DNA of 8,965 nucleotides from GCA-2688775 sp964524225 (GCA_964524225.1 CAZGEW010000059.1:1-8965); one strand, 5' to 3'. Shown: positions 1 through 6,157, counted from the stretch's first letter. Notes: generated by a model from the letters alone, not told the origin. A program made the numbers and translations.

Positions 1-735
1 CTCAAAAAATTTTCCAACAAAATAAATTAACAAAATTCCTAAAAACATCAAAATAAACTGCACAAAAGATTTTCTTAAATCTTTTTCTTTTTGTATTTCT
101 GGTATTAAATCAGTACTTGCAATGTATGTGAAAGCACCAACTACAAAAGCAATTAAATATGTACTTGAACCTTCAATTGCGTTTGAATAAAAGAATGTGA
201 CTAATGCCCCCACAAATGCCATTAAAGCACTTAAGAAATTATATATCAATGCTCTTGTTTTTGAAAAGCCACCATAAAGTAAAATTGCGAAATCTCCAAT
301 CTCTTGTGGAATTTCATGGGCAATAACTGCTATTGTTGACACAATTCCGAGAGTTGTGCTGTTTAAAAAACTAATTGCAATAACTGCTCCGTCTAAAAAA
401 TTGTGGATTGCATCTCCAATAATATTTAAGTAAGTAAATCCGTGTATTTCATCTCCTGTATGATGATGGTGCCAGTACAAGAATTTTTCAAGCACAAAAA
501 ATGAAAGTATACCGAACAGAATAAAGATTGGAATCGTTTCCTTAAATCCCTTTTCAAAAGCTTCTGGCAACAAATCAAGGAATGCTACCCCTAAAAAAGT
601 TCCTGCTGCAAAACTTACCATAAAAAATAAACCCCTGTTCAAGAGTTTTTTTCTTGAAAAAATAAAAATTCCCAGAATAGAGATTAAGCTGACTATGGTT
701 ACTGCAATTAGGATTTGAAGCAAGATGATTGGCAT
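1..735 (-). CDS. ZIP-family divalent metal transporter (3' end cut by window edge)
   Basis: Reading the minus strand from the ATG at 735 gives 245 sense codons that reach base 1 exactly, so the stop lies just outside. The protein is a polytopic membrane protein of the ZIP (zinc/iron permease) family, which moves Zn, Fe or Mn into the cytoplasm. Visible marks are DLLPEA near residue 54, the TM4 signature HNFLDG (residues 111-116, metal ligands H111, N112, D115) and the TM5 signature HEIPQEIGD (140-148, ligands H140, E141, E145). A histidine-rich loop WHHHH (88-92) precedes TM4, as is usual for the variable metal-binding loop. About eight hydrophobic segments are present. The family's short members are about 240-270 residues, so little is missing. 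Metal specificity cannot be read from sequence. It is divergent from carA and has its own TATA-like box. Confidence 0.9.
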   Translation of the reverse strand, partial: MPIILLQILIAVTIVSLISILGIFIFSRKKLLNRGLFFMVSFAAGTFLGVAFLDLLPEAFEKGFKETIPIFILFGILSFFVLEKFLYWHHHHTGDEIHGFTYLNIIGDAIHNFLDGAVIAISFLNSTTLGIVSTIAVIAHEIPQEIGDFAILLYGGFSKTRALIYNFLSALMAFVGALVTFFYSNAIEGSSTYLIAFVVGAFTYIASTDLIPEIQKEKDLRKSFVQFILMFLGILLIYFVGKFFE

Positions 736-760
736 TTTGTTATGGTATATCACTTACACA

Positions 761-768
761 TCATAAAG
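761..768 (-). promoter_or_regulatory. Candidate TATA box for the ZIP transporter gene
   Basis: On the minus strand CTTTATGA lies with its centre about 29 bp upstream of the ATG at 735. With the usual archaeal spacing, transcription would start a few bases before the ATG, giving a nearly leaderless mRNA. No Shine-Dalgarno sequence is seen before the ATG, which agrees. The match to the TATA consensus is only moderate. Confidence 0.35.
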
Positions 769-782
769 TTTGTATATTGATA

Positions 783-790
783 TTAAATAC
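783..790 (+). promoter_or_regulatory. Candidate TATA box for the structured RNA element
   Basis: TTAAATAC is centred at about 786. An archaeal start site about 26 bp downstream falls at about 812-813, which is the left edge of the inverted-repeat element at 814. This coincidence supports the element being transcribed as a discrete RNA beginning at its own first stem, but it rests on one short AT-rich motif. Confidence 0.35.
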
Positions 791-802
791 TTATTGTTTT
801 TT

Positions 803-813
803 CTCATCCACCA
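803..813. repeat. Left copy of an 11-bp direct repeat flanking the element
   Basis: CTCATCCACCA occurs here and again at 977-987. Each copy abuts the outer end of a 16-bp inverted repeat with no intervening base, and the identity stops immediately beyond (base 802 differs from 976, and 814 from 988). This is the geometry of a target-site duplication. An 11-bp duplication is in the range known for some DDE elements such as IS4 relatives. Confidence 0.75.
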
Positions 814-976
814 GCTTCATCCAAAAAATGAAGGTTGCCATCAATTTGTGAGGCTAATTGCCAAAGACAGCCAACTGACAAGGGGGATGTCCCTTACGGG
901 GAATGTCAGTAAACGCTTAGAGAAGCGCAGCCGAACCGATGGCAACCCGACTGAAAGGAGATTTTTTGGATGAAGC
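814..976 (+). ncRNA. Structured RNA or MITE-like element with 16-bp terminal inverted repeats, unknown family
   Basis: Perfect outer stem: 814-829 pairs with 961-976 (16 bp). Perfect inner stem: 833-842 pairs with 938-947 (10 bp). Between them is an asymmetric internal loop, GAA (830-832) against CGACTGAAAGGAG (948-960). The enclosed multiloop can form 852-855 with 869-872 (4 bp), 874-880 with 904-910 (7 bp) and 914-918 with 923-927 (5 bp, AGAG loop). The G5 run at 882-886 can pair with CCC 891-893, which could instead pair with GGG 898-900. By direct count, positions 831-960 are about 51% GC, well above the surrounding AT-rich sequence, as expected for a structured RNA. The exact flanking direct repeat instead suggests a transposed non-autonomous element, and both can be true. 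I looked for and did not see signatures of RNase P RNA, SRP RNA, tRNA, group I or II introns, SAM-I, TPP or c-di-GMP riboswitches. Strand is set by the upstream TATA-like box and is tentative. Confidence 0.6.
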
Positions 977-987
977 CTCATCCACCA
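977..987. repeat. Right copy of the 11-bp direct repeat flanking the element
   Basis: CTCATCCACCA, identical to 803-813, begins at the base after the right inverted repeat. Its TCATCC (978-983) can also pair locally with GGATGA at 968-973, competing with the outer stem of the element. Confidence 0.75.
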
Positions 988-992
988 AAACA

Positions 993-1001
993 TTTATTAA
1001 T
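993..1001 (+). promoter_or_regulatory. Candidate TATA box of the carA-HAD-carB operon
   Basis: TTTATTAAT is centred at about 997, which places a start site near 1023, about 5 bases before the ATG at 1028. This predicts a leaderless mRNA and separates carA transcription from the upstream RNA element. It also supports using the ATG at 1028 and therefore translating the odd N-terminal extension. Confidence 0.5.
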
Positions 1002-1027
1002 AAGTTTCGAAATATACATTCTTTTTA

Positions 1028-2188
1028 ATGAGCAATAGTAAAGAAGCGTCGAATGCGAGTGAGCTTGACCTAAACGCGAGCGTGCTCAAACGCGAGAGTT
1101 CTCGCACGCAACAGCGAACTCGCTCACAAGTCAGGCTAGTTCTTGAAAATGGTGAGGAGTTGAAAGGCTTTTCTTTTGGTGCAGAACACTCTACTTCTGG
1201 AGAGGTTGTTTTTAATACAGGTATGGTTGGCTATCCTGAGTCATTGACTGACCCAAGCTATAAAGGACAGATTTTAGTTCTGACTTACCCTTTAATTGGA
1301 AATTATGGTGTTCCTGGAAAAGAAATTGAGAATAACATACTAAAAAACTTTGAATCCGATAAGATACAAACTCAAGGTTTAATTGTTTCAGATTACTCTT
1401 TTGAATATTCGCATTGGAATGCAAAAAAAAGTCTTTCAGAGTGGTTGAAGGAAGAGAACATTCCAGCGATTTACGGTGTTGATACAAGAAAGTTGACTAA
1501 AATATTAAGAGAAAGGGGTACAATGTTAGGTAAGATTATTTTTGATAATCAAAATATTGGGTTTTATGATCCAAATATTGTTGATATTGTAAAAGAGGTT
1601 ACAATTAAAGAACCAATAGTATATAATGAAAAAAAACAAAATAAGAAAATCGTAGTCATTGACTGTGGGGTTAAAAATAATATCATAAGAAATCTAATTA
1701 AAAGAGACTTAACAGTAATTAGAGTACCTTACGACTACGATTTTTTTAAATTAGATTTTAATGGAATTGTAATAAGTAATGGACCAGGGGATCCAAAAAT
1801 GTACAAAAAAACAATTTATAACATAGGCAGAGTAATAGAACAGGACATTCCAACATTTGGAATTTGCTTAGGCAACCAGATTTTGGCGCTTGCAGCAGGT
1901 GGTGATACTTACAAGCTAAAGTATGGACATCGCTCTCAAAATCAACCATGCATACTTAATAAAACAAAAAGGTGCTTTATAACTACTCAAAATCATGGCT
2001 TTGCTGTAGACATAAAATCATTAAGTAATGAATGGCAGGAATTTTTTGTAAATGCAAATGATGGAACAAATGAAGGCATCAGACACAAGACAAAGCCGTT
2101 TATGTCGGTTCAATGGCATCCAGAGCATAGCCCTGGACCGAGAGATACTAACTTCCTATTTGACGAATTTGTGAAGATGATGAAATGA
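1028..2188 (+). CDS. carA: Carbamoyl-phosphate synthase small (glutamine amidotransferase) subunit
   Basis: Cytoplasmic subunit that hydrolyses glutamine and channels ammonia to CarB for carbamoyl phosphate synthesis. The N-terminal CPSase domain begins near residue 36 and contains GEVVFNTGMVGYPESLTDPS (58-77). The class I amidotransferase domain has the nucleophile elbow GICLGNQ with Cys280, and WHPEHS with His364 and Glu366, so the triad is intact. At 386 aa it is close to E. coli CarA (about 382), but homology starts about 35 residues late: residues 1-34 come from a GC-rich palindromic repeat using CGN arginine codons, whereas the rest uses mostly AGA/AGG. No in-frame ATG, GTG or TTG lies near the expected start. 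The only options are ATG 1028, fitted by a leaderless promoter, and GTG 1082. The stop overlaps the next gene by ATGA. Motifs resemble eukaryotic CAD and Bacteroidota enzymes. Confidence 0.96.
   Translation: MSNSKEASNASELDLNASVLKRESSRTQQRTRSQVRLVLENGEELKGFSFGAEHSTSGEVVFNTGMVGYPESLTDPSYKGQILVLTYPLIGNYGVPGKEIENNILKNFESDKIQTQGLIVSDYSFEYSHWNAKKSLSEWLKEENIPAIYGVDTRKLTKILRERGTMLGKIIFDNQNIGFYDPNIVDIVKEVTIKEPIVYNEKKQNKKIVVIDCGVKNNIIRNLIKRDLTVIRVPYDYDFFKLDFNGIVISNGPGDPKMYKKTIYNIGRVIEQDIPTFGICLGNQILALAAGGDTYKLKYGHRSQNQPCILNKTKRCFITTQNHGFAVDIKSLSNEWQEFFVNANDGTNEGIRHKTKPFMSVQWHPEHSPGPRDTNFLFDEFVKMMK
1051..1135 (+). repeat. GC-rich palindromic repeat inserted in frame in the carA 5' end
   Basis: GCGAG occurs at 1055, 1076 and 1092, and its complement CTCGC at 1101 and 1119. 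AAACGCGAG is directly repeated at 1072-1080 and 1088-1096. Possible stems are 1092-1096 with 1101-1105, 1080-1085 with 1104-1109, and either 1055-1060 with 1118-1123 or 1059-1064 with 1122-1127. By direct count 45 of the 80 bases at 1051-1130 are G or C. The segment stays open in the carA frame and encodes a Ser/Arg/Gln-rich peptide that has no counterpart in the family as I know it. It resembles in concept the in-frame palindromic elements of Rickettsia. Confidence 0.6.
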
Positions 2189-2838
2189 AAGCGCTAATAA
2201 TTGACTATAATGGGCCAATTGTTTATGCTAGAGATTTTTATATAGAAAGAAGCAAAAGAGTAGCTGGACTTTTTGGGGTGCAATGGAGAGAAGAATTACT
2301 TTATGCATGGAAACCTCATTACATTGACGTTACTTCTGGTCAAATAACTTTAAAAGTATATTACAGAAGAGTTGCAAGAGCATTTGGGGTAAAAGATGTA
2401 CTTGATGGTAAAATTAAAGAAATAGACAAACAATTCGTTAAACTAGAGCAATTAGCAGACATAAATATTCCGTATTATCTTAGCGAATTAAGAAGACAAT
2501 TTGGGCCTCTGCTTAAGATGGCAGTACTTTCTAACTATGTTACTAGCTGGGTATTGCAAGCTCTGACTAACTTTGACATAAGAAGATATTTTGATAAAGT
2601 GATTGTATCAGATGGTATAAGTGTGAGGAAACCAGACATACTAGCTTATGAGAAAGCAGTTGAAAGTTTAAGCTCTGAACCTCATAGATGTTTATATTTA
2701 GGGGATACAGTAGCGGACCTTGATGCTGCAAATAAAATTAGAATGTCAGTTGTTTTTATAGAAGGTGAAGAAATTGATTCCAAAGAGTATCTCAAGATAA
2801 ATAATCTTAGAGAGCTTGCGGATTTGTTAAGAGAATGA
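2185..2838 (+). CDS. HAD-superfamily hydrolase-like protein encoded between carA and carB
   Basis: A 217-aa cytoplasmic protein with the haloacid dehalogenase fold. Motif I is IIDYNGPI, with nucleophile Asp7 but Asn9 where phosphatases carry the acid/base Asp. Motif II is VLSN with Ser116, motif III is the Lys of RKPD (Lys149), and motif IV is GDTVAD with Asp174 and Asp178. A helical cap lies between motifs I and II (about 15-105), as in subclass I HADs. Loss of the second Asp may mean weak phosphatase activity, a dehalogenase-like chemistry or a binding role. It overlaps carA and carB by ATGA at both ends, so its translation is probably coupled to both subunits. By context it may act on a phosphorylated compound in carbamoyl phosphate or pyrimidine metabolism, for example a nucleotide or a damaged intermediate, but nothing in the sequence shows the substrate. 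Confidence 0.88.
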   Translation: MKALIIDYNGPIVYARDFYIERSKRVAGLFGVQWREELLYAWKPHYIDVTSGQITLKVYYRRVARAFGVKDVLDGKIKEIDKQFVKLEQLADINIPYYLSELRRQFGPLLKMAVLSNYVTSWVLQALTNFDIRRYFDKVIVSDGISVRKPDILAYEKAVESLSSEPHRCLYLGDTVADLDAANKIRMSVVFIEGEEIDSKEYLKINNLRELADLLRE

Positions 2839-5800
2839 ATAAGCCTAAAAAGGTGTTGGTTCTTGGATCTGGCTCATTAAAGATAGGCGAAGCAGGCGAA
2901 TTTGATTACTCCGGCTCGCAATGCCTCAAAGCCTTAAGAGAGGAAAGGATTGAAACAGTTTTAGTTAATCCAAATATTGCGACAATTCAAACAAGCGAAG
3001 GCATGGCTGACAAAATCTATTTTCTTCCAGTTACACCTTATTTTGTTGAAAAAGTGATTGATAAAGAAAGACCGGATGGAATAATGCTTTCTTTTGGTGG
3101 GCAAACAGCGCTAAATTGTGGTGTAGCTTTAGCTGATTCTAAGGTTTTTGAAAAACATAATGTAAAAATACTCGGTACCAGAATTGATGCAATCAAAAAT
3201 ACAGAAGACAGGGAATTATTTGTCAAAAAACTTACAGAAATAAATTTGAAGGTGCCGGAAAGTGAAGCTGTTACTAATGTAGAAGACGCAATTAAGGTTG
3301 CAAGAAAATTAAAGTATCCAATTATGCTAAGAGTTGCATATGCATTAGGAGGTCAAGGCTCTGGTATTGCATTAAATGAAGATGAATTAAAGGAAAAAGC
3401 AAAACGTAGCTTTGCTTTTTCCTCCCAACTTCTTGTTGAAAAATATCTTGGTGGATGGAAAGAAATAGAATACGAGGTTGTGAGAGATGCTTATGACAAC
3501 TGCATTACAGTCTGCAATATGGAAAACTTTGACCCTATGGGAATACACACAGGAGAAAGCATTGTTGTTGCTCCTTCACAAACGTTAACAAATTCTGAAT
3601 ATCACAAGCTGAGAGAAATCTCAATAAAAGTAATACGCCACCTTGGAGTTGTTGGAGAATGTAACATCCAGTTTGCTCTAGAGCCGAATTCAGAGGATTA
3701 TAGAATAATTGAAGTGAATGCAAGGCTTTCAAGAAGCTCTGCATTGGCGTCAAAAGCAACAGGCTATCCCTTAGCTTTTGTTGCTACAAAGCTTGCTTTA
3801 GGTTACTCATTAACTGAGTTAGAAAATGCAATAACAAAAGTAACAAAGAGCTGTTTTGAGCCAGCTTTAGATTACATTGTTGTTAAAATTCCAAGATGGG
3901 ATCTACAAAAATTTAGGAATGTAAGCTTTGAGATTGGAAGTGAGATGAAAAGTGTTGGTGAGGTTATGGCAATAGGCAGAAAATTTGAAGAGGTAATTCA
4001 AAAAGCAATAAGAATGTTAAACATTAATCTGCATGGTTTAGTTGGTAATAATTTAAAATTTAATGAAATTGAAAAAGAACTAAAGACACCAACAGATAAA
4101 AGATTGCTTGCAATTGTAGAAGCAATCAAGAGAAATATCTCTCTAGACAGGATTCATCAATTAACAAAAATAGATAAATGGTTCTTATACAAAATCAGAA
4201 ATGTCATTGAAGTTGAAAGCAAATTATCAATGCATAGCATTGATAATTTGCCAAAAGACTTACTTAAATTAGCAAAACAGCTCGGCTTTTCTGATTTTCA
4301 AATCGCAAAAATATTACACACAGAAGTAAAACAAAACTATATGGAGGAAAAATTACTAGAAGTTAGGAAATTAAGAAAAAAACATAACATAATTCCATTT
4401 GTAAAACAAATCGATACATTAGCAGCAGAATATCCTGCAAAAACAAATTATCTCTACCTTACTTACAATGGCGAAGAAGATGATATAATATTTAACAATG
4501 ATATTAGTGAAAAAATGACTTCTTCAGAGAAGTCATTTTTTCAAAGTGTAATTGTTCTTGGTTCAGGTGCTTACAGAATTGGAAGTTCTGTAGAGTTTGA
4601 TTGGTGCTGTGTAAATTCCATTTTCACTTTAAATAAATTAGGATATTCAACGATAATGATTAACTACAATCCAGAAACTGTAAGCACTGACTATGATGTT
4701 TGTGACAAGCTTTATTTTGAGGAATTAAGTTTTGAAAGGATACTTGATATTTATGAAAAAGAATCCCCAATTGGTATAATTATTTCGATGGGAGGTCAAA
4801 TCCCAAATAATCTTGCAATGCGTTTGCATAGGCAGAATATAAATATCTTAGGAACATCACCTTTGAGCATTGATAATGCGGAAGACAGGCACAAGTTTTC
4901 AGCTCTGCTTGATACCTTAAATATCGACCAACCACAATGGATAGAAGCAAAATCAATTGAAGATGCACATAAATTTGCTGAGAAAGTTGGGTACCCAATT
5001 CTGATAAGGCCTTCGTATGTATTAAGCGGAGCTGCAATGAGCATTGCAGTTGACAAAAAAGAACTAGGGCGTTATCTGCTTAAGGCGGCAGATGTATCGA
5101 AAGAGCATCCTGTTGTAATAAGCAAATTCATAACTGATGCGAAGGAGATTGAGATAGATGCAGTTGCTCAAAATGGCGATGTCGTAATTTATGCAATTTC
5201 AGAACATATAGAAAATGCTGGTGTTCATAGCGGAGATGCAACAATAGTTTTACCCCCTCAATACACCTATTTGGAAACTGTTAGAAAAATTAAGGATATA
5301 ACAAAAAAGATAGCAAAAGCACTAAAAGTCACTGGTGCCTTTAATATACAGTTTATTGCAAAGGCAAATGAAATCAAGGTCATAGAATGCAATTTAAGAG
5401 CGTCAAGAAGCTTTCCATTTGTTTCAAAGGTCACAAAATACAATTTTATTGATATTGCTGTGAGAGCTATGCTCGGCTATGATGTAAGGGGTAAATATAA
5501 CACACTTGATTTGGATTATGTTGGAGTAAAAGCACCACAATTTTCATTTTCCAGACTACATGGCGCAGATCCTGTCTTAAGTGTTGAGATGGCGTCAACT
5601 GGGGAGGTTGCCTGCTTAGGAAAAGATATTGATGAGGCATTTCTTAAATCTTTGCTTTCAGTAGGGTTTATTGTGCCAAAGTCAAATGTGCTCTTGTCTA
5701 CAGGGCCTATTAAGAGTAAAGCTTATTTGCTTGAAAGTATTAGAAAATTATCAGAAATGGGTTTTAAGCTTTATTCAACAAAAGGAACTGCAAAATTCCT

Positions 5801-6080
5801 TAAAGAAAATGGCATTAAGACAAAGATTTTGCATTGGCCTCTTGACAAGAATGAGCCTAATGCATTAACTTATCTTCAGGAAGGAAAGATTGATTTGGTT
5901 ATCAATATACCAAAAAGCCTTGAAGAAGAAGAGCTTACAAATGATTACTTAATAAGAAGGAAGGCTGTTGATTTCAATATTCCATTACTAACAAATGCAC
6001 AGATTACTAAGCTTTTTATAGAATCTATTTATAAGAAAAAGATTGAAGATTTGGAGATAAAAAGCTGGGAGGAGTATTAA
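2835..6080 (+). CDS. carB: Carbamoyl-phosphate synthase large subunit
   Basis: This 1081-aa cytoplasmic enzyme makes carbamoyl phosphate from bicarbonate, two ATP and ammonia delivered by CarA. The order is the family's: N-terminal biotin-carboxylase-like domain (1-125, GEAGEFDYSGSQ), ATP-grasp 1 (about 130-390, with GGQGSG, NMENFDPMGIHTGES and EVNARLSRSS), oligomerisation domain (about 400-550), a second repeat from about 568 (VIVLGSGAYRIGSSVEFDW), ATP-grasp 2 (about 690-930, with HSGDATIVLPP and ECNLRASRSFPF), and an MGS-like allosteric domain (about 947-1081). Both halves look intact. Length matches E. coli CarB (about 1073). Many segments (PNIATIQTSEGMADKIYFLP, the C-terminal KSWEEY) resemble CAD/CPS1 and Bacteroidota enzymes as I remember them. 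The start is coupled to the HAD gene by ATGA. The coding sequence contains three long perfect hairpins, listed separately. A T5 run at 6106-6110 could help end transcription. Confidence 0.97.
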   Translation: MNKPKKVLVLGSGSLKIGEAGEFDYSGSQCLKALREERIETVLVNPNIATIQTSEGMADKIYFLPVTPYFVEKVIDKERPDGIMLSFGGQTALNCGVALADSKVFEKHNVKILGTRIDAIKNTEDRELFVKKLTEINLKVPESEAVTNVEDAIKVARKLKYPIMLRVAYALGGQGSGIALNEDELKEKAKRSFAFSSQLLVEKYLGGWKEIEYEVVRDAYDNCITVCNMENFDPMGIHTGESIVVAPSQTLTNSEYHKLREISIKVIRHLGVVGECNIQFALEPNSEDYRIIEVNARLSRSSALASKATGYPLAFVATKLALGYSLTELENAITKVTKSCFEPALDYIVVKIPRWDLQKFRNVSFEIGSEMKSVGEVMAIGRKFEEVIQKAIRMLNINLHGLVGNNLKFNEIEKELKTPTDKRLLAIVEAIKRNISLDRIHQLTKIDKWFLYKIRNVIEVESKLSMHSIDNLPKDLLKLAKQLGFSDFQIAKILHTEVKQNYMEEKLLEVRKLRKKHNIIPFVKQIDTLAAEYPAKTNYLYLTYNGEEDDIIFNNDISEKMTSSEKSFFQSVIVLGSGAYRIGSSVEFDWCCVNSIFTLNKLGYSTIMINYNPETVSTDYDVCDKLYFEELSFERILDIYEKESPIGIIISMGGQIPNNLAMRLHRQNINILGTSPLSIDNAEDRHKFSALLDTLNIDQPQWIEAKSIEDAHKFAEKVGYPILIRPSYVLSGAAMSIAVDKKELGRYLLKAADVSKEHPVVISKFITDAKEIEIDAVAQNGDVVIYAISEHIENAGVHSGDATIVLPPQYTYLETVRKIKDITKKIAKALKVTGAFNIQFIAKANEIKVIECNLRASRSFPFVSKVTKYNFIDIAVRAMLGYDVRGKYNTLDLDYVGVKAPQFSFSRLHGADPVLSVEMASTGEVACLGKDIDEAFLKSLLSVGFIVPKSNVLLSTGPIKSKAYLLESIRKLSEMGFKLYSTKGTAKFLKENGIKTKILHWPLDKNEPNALTYLQEGKIDLVINIPKSLEEEELTNDYLIRRKAVDFNIPLLTNAQITKLFIESIYKKKIEDLEIKSWEEY
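3391..3423 (+). repeat. Perfect hairpin, 13-bp arms, inside carB ATP-grasp 1
   Basis: 3391-3403 (AGGAAAAAGCAAA) is the exact reverse complement of 3411-3423, with a 7-base loop at 3404-3410. It encodes part of EKAKRSFAFSS in ATP-grasp 1, a stretch whose length seems normal for the family, so this is not obviously an insertion. Confidence 0.8.
4219..4251 (+). repeat. Perfect hairpin, 15-bp arms, inside the carB oligomerisation domain
   Basis: 4219-4233 (GCAAATTATCAATGC) is the exact reverse complement of 4237-4251, with a 3-base ATA loop. It encodes KLSMHSIDNLP, a surface-type loop before the conserved segment LLKLAKQLGFSD. Confidence 0.85.
4508..4543 (+). repeat. Perfect hairpin, 16-bp arms, in the linker between the two CarB halves
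   Basis: 4508-4523 (TGAAAAAATGACTTCT) is the exact reverse complement of 4528-4543, with a TCAG tetraloop. The right arm contains T6 (4536-4541). It encodes SEKMTSSEKSFFQ, immediately before the second synthetase repeat, in a linker that appears longer than in related enzymes as I remember them. Confidence 0.85.
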
Positions 6081-6119
6081 TTTGCTACTAGATAAAAATA
6101 ACCAATTTTTACCAAAAAC

Positions 6120-6150
6120 TTTAAGTATAAGTAATACTTTTAGTATTACT
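6120..6150 (+). promoter_or_regulatory. Promoter and likely autoregulatory operator of the vapBC-like pair
   Basis: A TATA-like TTTAAGTATA (6120-6129) sits about 26 bp from a predicted start near 6150, a few bases before the antitoxin ATG at 6158. Immediately after the TATA box is a perfect 8-bp inverted repeat, AGTAATAC (6130-6137) and GTATTACT (6143-6150), with a 5-base spacer. A palindrome between TATA box and start site is well placed to be the operator through which an AbrB-type antitoxin represses its own operon. Binding is inferred. Confidence 0.55.
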
Positions 6151-6157
6151 AATTAAG

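Noticed and set aside
770..973. 67-codon open frame across the intergenic element
   Set aside because: It begins upstream of the element, runs through both perfect stems, ends inside the right inverted repeat, and its product looks like no protein family. The open frame is better explained by chance in a structured RNA or element.
814..976. Known RNA family such as RNase P RNA, SRP RNA, SAM-I or c-di-GMP riboswitch
   Set aside because: Short resemblances (CTGAAAGGAG, ACCGATGG) exist, but the surrounding conserved cores and stem order of those families are absent.
814..976. Autonomous insertion sequence
   Set aside because: At 163 bp there is no room for a transposase, and none is encoded elsewhere in the window.
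1051..1135. CRISPR-like repeat array
   Set aside because: The repeat units are 5-9 bp, irregularly spaced and inside a coding frame, with no unique spacers and no cas genes.
1533..1549. 6-bp hairpin GATTAT/ATAATC in carA
   Set aside because: Arms this short are expected often by chance in AT-rich DNA.
4508..4543. Intrinsic terminator or end of a split carB gene
   Set aside because: The carB frame is open straight through and both synthetase halves are intact, so a strong terminator here would abolish the second half; no start codon context marks a separate gene.
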